Assembly (NCBI GenBank): GCA_036522895.1
Contig: DATDEX010000286.1
Coordinates: 5,287-69,286 of the forward strand
Direction of reading: 5' to 3'
Length of the DNA stretch: 64,000 bases
Origin: JAIOPA01 sp036522895
Lineage (GTDB): Bacteria > Eisenbacteria > RBG-16-71-46
Shown here: positions 35,358-44,947 of the stretch, in pieces
Position numbering within the stretch: the stretch's first letter is position 1
How the letters are laid out: each line of letters opens with the position of its first letter
Program-made: the position numbers and the translations under genes
The notes under the pieces: generated by a model
The model's input: the letters and a program-made list of their open reading frames with translations, nothing else
Database searches by the model: none
What the model was told of the DNA's origin: nothing

Positions 35358-36056
35358 CTATGCGTCTGCGTTGCGCGGGTTCGCGCCGATGAACGCCAGC
35401 CACAACACGACGATGAACTCTCCGAAGTAGAACGGCATGGCCAGTTTGCGGACCGTCGCGACATACTCTGGAAAAGCGAACCCGGCAACGCAAGAGAGTA
35501 CGTACGCGATGCCCGAGATAATGAGGAGTACGCCGAGGAATTTCGGCAGGAAGCCGGACTTGATCGTCAATGTCGCGAATGGGAAAAGCCACAGACCCCA
35601 GAGCGCCGTCAGCATCTCGCCCTGCCTTCCAGCCAGACTGAAGGATGCGTACGACAGCGCCTCCAGCTGTGGTCTGCTGATGGCGGACGAGTATTCCGCA
35701 CCGCTCAAGAGCACGAGAGGCGTGGCATTCAACACGAAGCCCGCGAATTGCGCGGCAATGCCGGTTCCAACCAGCGCAACCATGACTCGGGCCTGGTTCG
35801 GATCCACGTCCTTGAAAAGGCGGTAGAGCGCGAGCACGACCAGAATGAAGAGGATCTGCACGACCAGGGCGATCAGCATGCTGAGTCGGTAGAGTCGCTC
35901 GTTTGCGAGTATGTTTCGCGCGGTCGCCGCGGGGTCTCCCGAGACGAAAAAGAGGCGGTGAACGTAGAAGTAACCGATGATCGCCAGGATGGACATCGCG
36001 AGATAGAGCAGCCCGGCTTGTCTGGCGCTGCGTCTGATTTCGGTCGCAGACGGCAT
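35358..36056 (-). CDS. DUF4386-like integral membrane protein
   Basis: A 232-residue protein with about six or seven hydrophobic helices and the DUF4386 landmarks: 'ARQAGLLYLAMSILAIIGYF' at the start, a periplasmic 'NILANERLYRLSM', and 'LNATPLVLLSG' in the middle. The function of the family is unknown; members occur singly in many soil bacteria. Its GC content is visibly lower than that of its neighbours, and the 3' end runs directly into a tRNA 3' fragment, so it may have arrived by transfer. No partner genes adjoin it. Confidence 0.8.
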   Translation of the reverse strand: MPSATEIRRSARQAGLLYLAMSILAIIGYFYVHRLFFVSGDPAATARNILANERLYRLSMLIALVVQILFILVVLALYRLFKDVDPNQARVMVALVGTGIAAQFAGFVLNATPLVLLSGAEYSSAISRPQLEALSYASFSLAGRQGEMLTALWGLWLFPFATLTIKSGFLPKFLGVLLIISGIAYVLSCVAGFAFPEYVATVRKLAMPFYFGEFIVVLWLAFIGANPRNADA

Positions 36057-36081
36057 CGAAGGCCCTCCTCGGCGTTCGGGT

Positions 36082-37945
36082 GTGCTGCCACTACGCCACG
36101 GCCAGGTGCATTGTTTCCGGACCTCGGGACCCTCGACGACCGTTGGGGGCGTGCGGGCACCGGACGCTACTACGAATGGAGCACACGCGTCCTGCTCCCT
36201 GAAGCTGTCAAAGGGGTGGGCGTGCGCTCGACCCTGCGTCGGCTGGAGCCGACGGGATGCCGGATCCAGCGTCGTGCATCATCGAGGCTGGCGGCCGCCG
36301 GTCTCGGCAGCTCACTGGCGTGCGGAGGGTACGTCGCGGAAGGCGAGGTTTCGAAACCTGCGAGGAGGGTGGGCTACAGCGTGGGCTCTCGCCGCGATCG
36401 CGGTCATCGCGATTGGAGGCACGACGAGCCGGGCGGAATCTGTTGCGGCCGCGGTCGATTCCTCGGCGGTCGCCTCCAGCGGATGGCCTGGCGTGAACCC
36501 GCAGTTGATCGCGGCGGCCGCCGAGGTGTGGGCCATCCTGGCGCGCCCCGACAACCCGGTCTGGCCCGGATGGGATGCCTCGAACACGCCGCTCCTCCTG
36601 TACCTGCCCGGCCGGCAGGATCTGCTCATCAACCATCCCCACCCGCCCGCGGGGTTCCACCCCTACACGGGTGGGGTGCGCGTGCCCGGCGCGGGCATGA
36701 TGGTGCGCGACGGCGCGACGCTCATCACGTCCGATGGCCAGAACACCTCCGCGGACGTCGCGGGTGTACCGACCCTGGTGGTCGCCGACCCGCTGTCGAC
36801 GCTGCGCCAGCGCGTGGCGACGCTCATCGAGGACCCGCGCTCCGCGAGCGACAAGGTGCGCGGTCTCGAGTTCGACGACTTGCTGGAGGACCCGTACGTG
36901 AAGATGGCGACGGTCGCGCACGAGGCCTTCCATGTGTACCAGGGCCGTGTGGCCCCGAACCGGTCGAACGAGATGCTGTTGCTCTAATACCCGGTGCTGT
37001 CGGTGGAGAACAACGTCGGGTTCGGGCTCGAAGCCTCCGCCCTGGCCGCCGCAATCGCCGCGCCCGACGAAGGGGCGCTTCGCGCGGCGGCGCTGCGCTG
37101 GCTGGCCGTGCGGCTGGACCGCCGCCGAGGGCTTCCGGCGCGCGCGATCTAGTACGAGGATGGCACGGAGTTCACCGAGGGGCTTGCGAAGTACGTCGAG
37201 TATCGGCTGTTCCAGGTTCTCGAGGGGCGCCCCGCCGGCCCCATGCTCGCCGGGATGCAAGGGTTCCAGGGCTTCGCGGATCTTCGCCCGCAGCGCGAAC
37301 GACTCGTGCGCGAGATGGTTCGAAATCTGCGCGGTGAGGTGATCGTGAACAATGATCCCTGCGGCACGGCACCGCTCCGCTTCCGGCTCTACTACTCCGG
37401 CATGGCGATCGGCGTGCTGCTGGATCGCCTCGCGCCCGGGTGGCACCACGACATCATCGTCGCCGACACCTCACTCACGGCGCTGCTCCGCGACGCGCTG
37501 CGGCCGACGGACACGGAACTGGTCGCGGCGTTGGCCACCGCCCGTGCGGATACGGGCGTGGCCATGCTGCGCGCCGCGAAGACGCGGCTGGCCGAGGAGG
37601 GTCGCACGCGCATCCTCGGGAAGCTCGCGGCTCTCGAATCGGGGCCCGGCACGCGCTTGATCGTGGATTACTCGGCCCTGGGCACGCCCGGGGTCGCCCT
37701 CTCGTTCACGCCGTTCGGTATCACGGTCGTGGACTCGGTGCGCACGTTTCTTCGAGCAGCTGCCGATTCAGGTCACCTTCCCGGACGGCTCCCGGCTCAA
37801 GGAGTCGTTCGCGCTGCCCGTGCTGCGCGATACCCACCGGCGCGAGATCTCGTGCCGGCTGGCCAGGACTGTCACACCGGCGGATGTGGAGCGAAGTCTC
37901 GGTGGGAGCATGGGCCGGGGCGCAACGCCCCGCCCGGATCGCTGA
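36082..37945 (+). pseudogene. Broken metallopeptidase-like secreted protein (two nonsense codons and a frameshift)
   Basis: One reading frame continues in meaning from about 36330 to 37750 but is cut by TAA at 36985-36987 (after 'NEMLLL') and TAG at 37150-37152 (after 'PARAI'); each is one base from a Glu or Gln codon. Near 37750 an extra base moves the frame: 'DSVRTFF' continues as 'EQLPIQVTFPDGSRLKE' and ends at TGA 37943-37945. Before the damage there is a signal-like segment ('ALAAIAVIAIGG') and an HExxH zinc site 'VAHEAFHVYQG'. The proper start is unclear. The family is unknown to me; the protein was probably an exported zinc-dependent hydrolase of about 600 residues. Three lesions make it dead, not recoded. 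Confidence 0.8.
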
Positions 37946-38073
37946 GCGGCCTTCGGGGATACACTGCTTCGACACGCTCCCAGCTCGTCGCCTTCGTGGA
38001 AGTCCCCATCGCTGCGACGTCCACTCCGCATTGGGCCCCACTGCTGGGTGCGACCGCGGCCGAAACGGCGAAC

Positions 38074-39381
38074 CTATCGTAGAACGAGCAATCGCGTGGT
38101 CGACGAAGTGTGCGCGGGGCTGCGCGTCCGGGCCAGATAGAGCCCGGGCTGCCAGCGCGCGGTCTCGAGCACGATGTCTCGCACGTCGCTCGTGGGCGGC
38201 GTTCGCACCCGCCGGCCCAGCGCATCGAAGAGCTCGAAGCTGCCGCCACCCTCCGGCAGGTGAACGTGGAGGACCGAGCCAATCCGCGCTGGATTCGGGG
38301 CGAACTCGGGAGCCGCGAGGCGCGCGGGCTCCAACTCGCTGACGGCGAGCACGGGCAACGCCCGGCGGTAGACCTCACCCCAATCGTTGACCGTGTAGAG
38401 GTCGTTGTCGTGCCGGGCCAACACGCGGTACGAAAGGGGCGGGGCCTGGTTGAGCGACGTGGAGCAGTCGGTCCAGTCGTTGCCCGAATCCATCGAGACC
38501 ATACAGCCGCGGCTCGTGATCGCATCGTGCGCCGCGAAAAGTACGCCGGAATCGTCGCCGATGATCGCGGTGAAGGCCGTGCCGCCCGTGGCGCTGACGT
38601 CCCCGGTCGTCCATGTGCCGCCCCCGTCGACGGACCGCGCGATCCCGTGCAACATCCCGACGACGACTCTTCCACCGCTCCCGATCCACAGGTCGCGCTG
38701 CCAGTAGCGTCCGGAAGCCGTCGGTCCCGGTAGGACGGATCTCGTCCACACCGAGCCGCCCGGCGCCAGCGTGTAGAGCGAATACGGACTCGACGCCACG
38801 TCGTCGCCCTCGAGCGCGAAGAGCTCGCCATCAGGGCCGAGACCGATTTCCCCGAGCCTCGCCGTCGTGTCCGCGCCGAGGGCGAACCGCTGCCACGTGA
38901 TCCCATCGTCCTGGGAGCGGTAGATCCCCGACGCCGGCGTCGAGACGCCACCGCACAGCGAGTAGAGATCGCCGCCGGGCGCGACGAGCAACGACGTCGG
39001 GCAGGCGAAGTAGCCCACGGGTGGCGTGCAGATCCGCCATGTGACGCCATGATCCAGCGAGAGCGCCAGCTCGGGATTCGGGGAGTTCACGCCCAGCAGC
39101 ATGCGACCGCCGGATCCGATCGCGAGATCGTAGGCGACGGGCGCGAAGAAGGGGTCGCTGACGGAATCGGCCCGAACGACGGTCCAGGTGACGCCGCTGT
39201 TCGTGGAACGACGCAGTCCGCGATCCCCGCAGCAGTAGAGCGTCCCATCCAAGTCGGCCACCAGGCAGGTGGCGTGCTGCACCGTGTTGCCGACCTTCAC
39301 CCAGACCTGGGCTCCGCATGAGGTCCAGGCGAGCGCATGCAGGAGCGCGGCGCAGATGAGGCTTCCGGGCAGGTGACGCAT
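38074..39381 (-). CDS. Secreted BNR-repeat propeller protein with sorting domain
   Basis: A 435-residue protein with a short signal peptide (ICAALLHALAWTSCGA). Repeats of the BNR/Asp-box kind are clear: 'STNSGVTWTVV', 'SLDHGVTWRIC', 'SQDDGITWQRF', 'SVDGGGTWTTG' and 'SMDSGNDWTDC', that is S-x-D-x-G-x-T-W at blade turns. Sialidases and photosynthesis-type Ycf48 propellers use the same fold, but no sialidase arginine triad is visible. The C-terminal module has 'APNPARIGS', 'LFDALGRRV', 'GLYLARTRS' and the tail RLLVLR. Many FCB genomes carry such surface propellers with unknown ligands. The next gene upstream, on the same strand, is a Kelch-like CTD protein. Confidence 0.82.
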   Translation of the reverse strand: MRHLPGSLICAALLHALAWTSCGAQVWVKVGNTVQHATCLVADLDGTLYCCGDRGLRRSTNSGVTWTVVRADSVSDPFFAPVAYDLAIGSGGRMLLGVNSPNPELALSLDHGVTWRICTPPVGYFACPTSLLVAPGGDLYSLCGGVSTPASGIYRSQDDGITWQRFALGADTTARLGEIGLGPDGELFALEGDDVASSPYSLYTLAPGGSVWTRSVLPGPTASGRYWQRDLWIGSGGRVVVGMLHGIARSVDGGGTWTTGDVSATGGTAFTAIIGDDSGVLFAAHDAITSRGCMVSMDSGNDWTDCSTSLNQAPPLSYRVLARHDNDLYTVNDWGEVYRRALPVLAVSELEPARLAAPEFAPNPARIGSVLHVHLPEGGGSFELFDALGRRVRTPPTSDVRDIVLETARWQPGLYLARTRSPAHTSSTTRLLVLR

Positions 39382-39463
39382 CGGGCCTCCTCGAGAATTC
39401 CCGATACGAGTTTACCCGGCGATCGCACGGATGCGCACGTCCGAACCGCAAGGGCTTGGCGAC

Positions 39464-39481
39464 CGGCCGCCCGAGCGGCCG
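39464..39481 (-). terminator. Possible terminator hairpin between two minus-strand genes
   Basis: CGGCCGC at 39464-39470 and GCGGCCG at 39475-39481 form a 7-bp stem with a 4-base loop, about 140 bp after the stop of the Kelch-like gene. No T-run follows. Confidence 0.3.
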
Positions 39482-39619
39482 AGCGCACGGCTGCACGCGA
39501 TCTGATGCGTGCCGACGTCAGCGTGCACGTTCCGCGTCGGTCGACAGGCACGAGACCAGCACGTCCTGAGCGAACGATCGGGAGGCATGGACGCGGGGTG
39601 ATCGCCCCCCGCCGATGCC

Positions 39620-42199
39620 TCATCGCAGCATCGCGAGCGCGCGAGTGAACGTCCCGGCCGGGGTCGCGAGGCGAACCAGGTAGAGCCCCGGCGGAAGCGG
39701 GCCGACCTCCGCCCGCCCGCTCCAGGATGCTTGGTAGCGCCCCGGCTCGTGCCGTCCCTTCGCCAGCGTCGCCACGCGGCGACCGGCCACGTCGAACACC
39801 GAGAGCGTGAGGTCGGCGGGCTGGGCGACGGCGAACTCGATCACGGTGGCGCCACCGGTGGGGTTGGGTTGCGGTGGGTCGAGATTCCACTCGAGCCGCG
39901 CGCCGGCCGCCGCCGTCGTGGGGGACGCGAGGCTCGGAGGTTCGCCCGGCCGGCCATGTCGCTTCGATCGCGCACCCCACACCAGCGCGCGGACGTCGTT
40001 CCTGGGAGGGGTGTAGTAGTCGTCCCCTCCGAACACGATGATCTGGTCGCGTCCCGGGTCGTAGACCAGCGTGTGGCCCGCGCGCCCGCTCGGCACTCCG
40101 CTCGAGAAGGCGAGCGGAACCCAGCTCAGGCTGTCCGAGAGCTCGAGGGCCCACACGTCATAGTAATATGGGCTTATGCCCGGCCCGCGATAATCGGTGC
40201 TCTCCCCGGAAAACACCACGATCCGGTCGCGCACCGGGTCATAGGCCTCGCTGATCCGCCATCGTGGCAGCGGGGGCGCCCCGGCGGGCGAGAGTCGGGT
40301 CCAGTTCGGGGTCCCCGACAGCGCGAGGGCCCAGACCGCGCTCTCCCAGTTCCGTTCCGCGTTGTTCCAGTCCGCTTCGTACACCAGCATCCGGTCCCGC
40401 ACCGGGTCATAGACCGCGGACCCTGCTTGACCGGTTGGCTGGGGTCCGGTGGGGAGGAGCTGGGTCCAGGCGGGGATCCCCGTGAGCGAGAGCGACCATA
40501 CGTCGTTATAAAGAGACCAGGGAGGCGCGGGTTCACCTCCCCCGAAGACCAGCATGCGCCGGCGCAGGGGATCGTAAACCGCCACGTGCCCCGCGCGCGC
40601 GGGCGGCGCCGGGCCCGTGACGGAGAGTCGGGTCCAGGTCGGGGTACCCGCCAGTGAGAGCGTCCACAAATCACCATCGAGAGAGTACGGCGGATCCCAC
40701 GCGCCTCCCCCGAACATCACCATGCGCTGGCCCGCCGGATCGTAGATCGCCGTGTGCCCAAGGCGCGCGACCGGCGCCGTCCCCGCAACCGCGAGCTGGC
40801 TCCAGGTCGGGCTCTCACCCAGCGAGAGGGCCCACACGGCGTTGCTCGAGGTGCCGCCGAACACCACCATCTGGTCGCGTATCGGATCGACGATCGCCGT
40901 GTGTTCCTCGCGGCCGGGGGGCAGCGTGCCGAGCCCGCCGGAGGGAAAGAGATGACTCCAGGCCAGATCGCCCCGGAGCGAGAGAACCCATACGTCGGAA
41001 CCACTCCCATCATTCCCGCCGAAGACGAACATCTGCCGCCGCACGGGGTCGTACACCGCGCTATGCAACGAGCGCTCGCCGGGCGGCGTGCCCGATGGCG
41101 AAAGCCTGGTCCAGGTCGGCGGGTCCGACAGCGCAAGCGCCCACACCTCGGACCCGGCAAAGAACCCCCCGAAGACCAGCACCCGGTCGCCCGTGGGGTC
41201 GTAGACGGCGGTGTGCGCCTCCCGCGCACCCGGCGGTGTGCCCGAGGGCGAGAGCTGGGTCCAGGTGGGATTCCCCGCAAGCGTGAGCGCCCAAACGTCG
41301 ATCAAGTCCGACGCGAACCCCAACCCCAGGGGATACCCCCCCAGCACTATCATCCGGCGGCGGACCGGGTCGTAAACAGCCGCCTGTCCGACCCGGGCGG
41401 CGGGCGGCGTGCCGGAAGGGGAGAGCTGGGTCCATGTCGCGGGCTCCGCGAGCGACAGCGCCCAGACGTCGTCACGCATGCCTTCGCAGTAGTCGGTATC
41501 CCAGTACCCACCGAACACCACCATCCGGTCTCCGACCGGGTCGTAGATCGCGCTGTGACCTTCACGCCCGCACGGCGGTGAGCCCGACGGTGAGATCGGG
41601 GTCCAGCTCGAGCCGCCCGAAAGGGGGAGCGCCGAAACGTCGTTCAAGTAATACTGGTAATCGTCGGGTTCGCGGCATTCACCCCCGAACATCACCATAC
41701 GGTCCCGCACCGGGTCGTAGATCGCCGACTCGCCAAGGCGTCCGGTGGTCCCACAGAACCCGAACGACGGGGCGATCAACCGCCAGGACGGATGCCCCGA
41801 GAGCGAAAGGGCCCAGGTCTCCTCGTAGCCGCCATCCCCGCCGTGGACCACCATCTGGTCGTGTCGGCGGTCGTAGATCGCCACGTGGCCGGCGTGTCCA
41901 CCCAGGCCCAGGGGCAGCCCATCGCCAACGGCATCGGCGCCAGCCCCCGGGGCGGCATGTTCGGTTTCGCGGGAGGATGCCACGCCCGGCGGTCTTGACT
42001 CCGCTATCCGCCGCCAGAGCTCCCGTTGCCAGGGCGGCACCCGAAGGTCTCTCGCCGTGGCGATCGGTGGAAGTCCGGTTTCATGGCCGACCGTACCTTG
42101 GACGGGATCCGCGGCGGCGTCGCTCGTGAGCGCCGCGCGAACGAGAACGGAGAGGGAGGCCAGGCAAGCGGCCCGAACCAGCGCGGGACGTCGGCGCAT
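39620..42199 (-). CDS. Kelch-like repeat secreted protein with sorting domain
   Basis: An 859-residue protein with start ATG 42199, which has GAGGAG about 7 bp upstream (a longer frame to 42490 has no ribosome site). A signal peptide is present (ALVRAACLASLSVLVRAAL). Some twelve repeats of 55-60 residues follow, each with 'YDPVRDRMVVFGG', 'VWALSL', and 'P.WT.LSPSG.PP..R..H'. The repeats are more regular than in the 22041-24617 paralogue, and their copies are similar enough at DNA level to recombine. The C-terminal end has 'QPNPTGGAT', 'VFDVAGRRV', 'GLYLVRLATPAG' and the tail RALAMLR. No catalytic residues were recognised. Probably a surface-exposed propeller with a binding role. Confidence 0.86.
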   Translation of the reverse strand: MRRRPALVRAACLASLSVLVRAALTSDAAADPVQGTVGHETGLPPIATARDLRVPPWQRELWRRIAESRPPGVASSRETEHAAPGAGADAVGDGLPLGLGGHAGHVAIYDRRHDQMVVHGGDGGYEETWALSLSGHPSWRLIAPSFGFCGTTGRLGESAIYDPVRDRMVMFGGECREPDDYQYYLNDVSALPLSGGSSWTPISPSGSPPCGREGHSAIYDPVGDRMVVFGGYWDTDYCEGMRDDVWALSLAEPATWTQLSPSGTPPAARVGQAAVYDPVRRRMIVLGGYPLGLGFASDLIDVWALTLAGNPTWTQLSPSGTPPGAREAHTAVYDPTGDRVLVFGGFFAGSEVWALALSDPPTWTRLSPSGTPPGERSLHSAVYDPVRRQMFVFGGNDGSGSDVWVLSLRGDLAWSHLFPSGGLGTLPPGREEHTAIVDPIRDQMVVFGGTSSNAVWALSLGESPTWSQLAVAGTAPVARLGHTAIYDPAGQRMVMFGGGAWDPPYSLDGDLWTLSLAGTPTWTRLSVTGPAPPARAGHVAVYDPLRRRMLVFGGGEPAPPWSLYNDVWSLSLTGIPAWTQLLPTGPQPTGQAGSAVYDPVRDRMLVYEADWNNAERNWESAVWALALSGTPNWTRLSPAGAPPLPRWRISEAYDPVRDRIVVFSGESTDYRGPGISPYYYDVWALELSDSLSWVPLAFSSGVPSGRAGHTLVYDPGRDQIIVFGGDDYYTPPRNDVRALVWGARSKRHGRPGEPPSLASPTTAAAGARLEWNLDPPQPNPTGGATVIEFAVAQPADLTLSVFDVAGRRVATLAKGRHEPGRYQASWSGRAEVGPLPPGLYLVRLATPAGTFTRALAMLR

Positions 42200-42651
42200 C
42201 ACGAAGCTCCTCTTGGGAACTGCGTCGAGCCGGGGAAGAATGCCTGTTGCTTGCCCCGGGACTCGACCGTCCGTGGCTGCCGCTCGAGGCGGCCGCACCG
42301 CTGGTCTCGACTCTAGAAGCGTCGCTCGAGGCGGCCAACGGCGCGATGCCCTGATCTTGCATGCAGGCGTTTCACGGAGGCAGCGAGGGGCGCCCTGCCC
42401 AGCGGAGCAACGGTTCGACACGCCGGGGATGACCACGGCCCACGCGTCGTCGGGGCTCAGGTAATTCACCGAGCCCCATCGACTCGGCAATGCGAAATGA
42501 ATCTTGAGTCGGACGCGCGCTTCGGCCTAGTGTGAATTCCGGAACGCGCGACGTCGGGAACGAGGTCACGTTCGGCGTCGCGCACCCGGACCCGGCCGCT
42601 CGTTCACATGATGCGAGATGATGGCTGCGGGATCATGACGCGAGCGAGACG
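42200..42651. other. 452-bp divergent intergenic region
   Basis: This gap separates the minus-strand Kelch-like gene from the plus-strand phosphatase gene. On the plus strand TTGAGT (42504-42509) and TAGTGT (42528-42533), spacer 18 bp, could drive the phosphatase. I see no RNA gene or open frame of credible composition in it. Confidence 0.35.
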
Positions 42652-44469
42652 ATGAGCGCGCGAGGGGCGCGACGGAGCGTGTCGGCGTGGCCGGCCATCA
42701 CGAGCCTGGCCTTCGCTTTGCTGCTCGCGTGCGGACGCGCGCGGGCCGCCGACGAGATCCACTGGACGATGATCAGCCCCACGTCGGTGACGTTCGACTG
42801 GCGCGGCGCGAACCCGACGCTCCAGTACGGCCAGACGAACGGCTACGGCTCCACGGCCACGGGCATCCCGCCGGTTCCGATGCCGTTCTCCTCGCCCGGG
42901 CCGTTCTGGGAGGCGCGCGTGGACGGCCTCGAGCCCAACCGGACCTATCACTACTCGATCGACGGCGGCCCCGATCACACGTTCCACACGCTGCCGCGGC
43001 CCGGGCGGCCGTTCACCGTTTACGTCGAGGGCGATGTCGGCGACTCGGTCAAGTACCCCGCCGTGGCCCCCGTGCAGGGGCTGATCGCCGCGGGCGAGCC
43101 GTCGTTCGTCCTCGTGGTGGGGGACCTCACCTACGGCCACGAGGACGGGCTCGCGGCCGTGGATCGGCACTTCGACGACGTCATGCCGTGGTCGCAGGAC
43201 GCGGCCTACATGCCCGCGTGGGGCAACCACGACTGGGCACTCACCGACAGCACCGACAACCTGCGCGACTACACCGGGCGCTTCGAGCTTCCCAACCCCC
43301 AGACCTCGCCCGGAGCGCCGGCCGTGAGCTGTTGCGGCGAGGACTGGTACTGGTTCGACGCCGGGACCGTGCGCTTCATCGCCTACCCCGAGCCCTACAC
43401 CGGCGCCTGGCCCGACTGGCACGCGCGGGCGGCGACGTTGATGGACCAAGCGCAGGCCGATCCCGCGATCCGGTTCATCGTGACGTTCGGCCACCGCGCG
43501 GCGTACTCGTCGGGCTTTCATCCCGGCCTGGTCCAGCTCCGCTCCATCCTCGACTCGCTCGGTGCGCGGCACGACAAGTACGTGCTCAATGTGAATGGGC
43601 ACAGTCACAACTACGAGCGGACGCTCCCGCAGTTCGGCGTCACGCACGTCACGGCCGGCATCGGCGGCTCGCTCCTCGAGGCGCGGAAGGACACCTGCCT
43701 GTGGGTGGGAGGCTGTCCGCCGCCCTCGTGGTCGGCGTTCCGCGCCTTCCACTACGGCGCGCTGCGACTCGAGTTCGGCCCGCACACGATTCGCGGCGAG
43801 GCGAAGTGCGGCCCCCCGGGAAGCCCGAGCGACATTGCCTGTGGCCTGGGGGAGTCGTTCGATTCGTTTACGATCGGGCACGACGCGGCACCGGTTCTGG
43901 CCGGCGCGCCGGCGAGCGTGACCGACACCGCCGGCCGCCCGGTCGTCGTGGACGTGAGGGTCAGCGACCCGGACGACGACCCGATCGACTCGCTGACCGC
44001 CGACCTTTCCCGATTGCCTGCGAACAACGATGCCGTGTTCGTCCCGGGCTCGGACAACGTCTCGGGCCAGCTCCGATGGACGCCGGCCGCGAGCGACACC
44101 GGGACGTACGTGGTGGTGTTTCGGGCGGCGAACGCGCTTGCCGCCTCGATCTCGACGGTGATCGACGTCCGAGGCGCGCCGCTCCCGCCGCCGCCCCCGC
44201 CAAGATTCCTGGCCCTGGATCCCGTGCGCCCGAATCCCGCCGGCTCGTCGTTCTCGGTCGGCTGTTGGCTCACCGGCCGGGGCACGGCACGACTCGACCT
44301 CGTGGACGTCGCTGGGCGCTTGCTGCGCCGGATCGATCTGGGCCAGCCGGGGGCAGGTCACTACGTCGCGTCGATCCGGATGCCCGGCAACCTGTCCGCC
44401 GGCCTCTACTGGCTGCGGCTCGAGGAGGCAGGCCGCACGGTGTTCGGGCGCGTCGTGTTCCGGCCGTAG
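42652..44469 (+). CDS. Purple acid phosphatase-like metallophosphoesterase with sorting domain
   Basis: A 605-residue secreted protein with signal peptide (AWPAITSLAFALLLACGRARA). An N-terminal fibronectin-like domain (about 35-120) precedes a calcineurin-like catalytic domain with the purple acid phosphatase ligands: 'GDVGDS', Asp158 and Tyr161 in 'GDLTYG', N192-H193-D194, His in 'FGHRAAY', and H317-S-H319-N-Y-E-R. The tyrosine after Asp158 is the one that gives the Fe3+ purple colour. Such enzymes remove phosphate from esters outside the cytoplasm and often serve phosphorus supply. After it come a cadherin-like Ig domain ('SVTDTAGRPVVVDVRVSDPDDD' near residue 425) and the sorting module ('RPNPAGSSF', 'LVDVAGRLL', 'GLYWLRLEEAG', tail RVVFRP). 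The first ligand position has GDVGD, so one metal site deserves attention. Confidence 0.87.
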   Translation: MSARGARRSVSAWPAITSLAFALLLACGRARAADEIHWTMISPTSVTFDWRGANPTLQYGQTNGYGSTATGIPPVPMPFSSPGPFWEARVDGLEPNRTYHYSIDGGPDHTFHTLPRPGRPFTVYVEGDVGDSVKYPAVAPVQGLIAAGEPSFVLVVGDLTYGHEDGLAAVDRHFDDVMPWSQDAAYMPAWGNHDWALTDSTDNLRDYTGRFELPNPQTSPGAPAVSCCGEDWYWFDAGTVRFIAYPEPYTGAWPDWHARAATLMDQAQADPAIRFIVTFGHRAAYSSGFHPGLVQLRSILDSLGARHDKYVLNVNGHSHNYERTLPQFGVTHVTAGIGGSLLEARKDTCLWVGGCPPPSWSAFRAFHYGALRLEFGPHTIRGEAKCGPPGSPSDIACGLGESFDSFTIGHDAAPVLAGAPASVTDTAGRPVVVDVRVSDPDDDPIDSLTADLSRLPANNDAVFVPGSDNVSGQLRWTPAASDTGTYVVVFRAANALAASISTVIDVRGAPLPPPPPPRFLALDPVRPNPAGSSFSVGCWLTGRGTARLDLVDVAGRLLRRIDLGQPGAGHYVASIRMPGNLSAGLYWLRLEEAGRTVFGRVVFRP

Positions 44470-44683
44470 GCGGCTGCCCGGCGGCGGTTGACGCCACCCA
44501 AGGGTGACGACGCTGATTGCGGGCGCGAACGACCGGTACCCGGAGGTGGTAGCCTGCGAGCGTGCGGGATCCTGTGAGCCTACGCATGGCGGCTTCCGCC
44601 TCCCACGCGCCGCGACAGGCGCTCGAGCGCCGGTGACCTCAGCCAGGGAAGACCAGGGAAGCTCGGGTACGGCCCAGACACTG

Positions 44684-44947
44684 GTGCGCGCTTCAGTCAG
44701 ACGCGGGATCAGGCGCATTGCCGGCGTTTCCGCCTTTGCCACCGTACTTGCAGGGTGCCTCGGGATGCACGGTCCGGTCATTCCGACCAACCGCAATCCG
44801 CACTGCGTGGATCGAGTCTGCGGTACGAGATCATCGAGGAGGGTTCGCGTCCACGCTCGTACCGCTCATCATCCATCCATGATGCGATCGAGCCCGTTCC
44901 ACGACGATCAGTTCGCTGCGCCCAATCGTAGGCCACTCTCATGCTGA
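44684..44947 (+). CDS. Possible small lipoprotein
   Basis: An 87-residue frame from GTG 44684 with a basic start and a lipobox-like 'FATVLAGCLG' near residue 29, which would place a lipid on that cysteine. The remainder ('NPHCVDRVCGTRSSRRV') shows no family and drifts into basic, low-complexity sequence. It overlaps the next lipoprotein start by 7 bp. It could equally be the broken front of a larger lipoprotein gene. The 214 bp before it (44470-44683) hold nothing that I can identify. Confidence 0.28.
   Translation: MRASVRRGIRRIAGVSAFATVLAGCLGMHGPVIPTNRNPHCVDRVCGTRSSRRVRVHARTAHHPSMMRSSPFHDDQFAAPNRRPLSC

Noticed and set aside
36985..37152. Stop-codon readthrough or recoding in the metallopeptidase-like gene
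   Set aside because: The same gene also has a frameshift near 37750, no stem-loop or special context is seen at the stops, and other genes use TAA, TAG and TGA as normal stops.
42604..44796. 730-codon minus-strand frame opposite the phosphatase
   Set aside because: Antisense shadow rich in Arg, Gly, Pro and His; the plus strand carries all phosphatase ligands.
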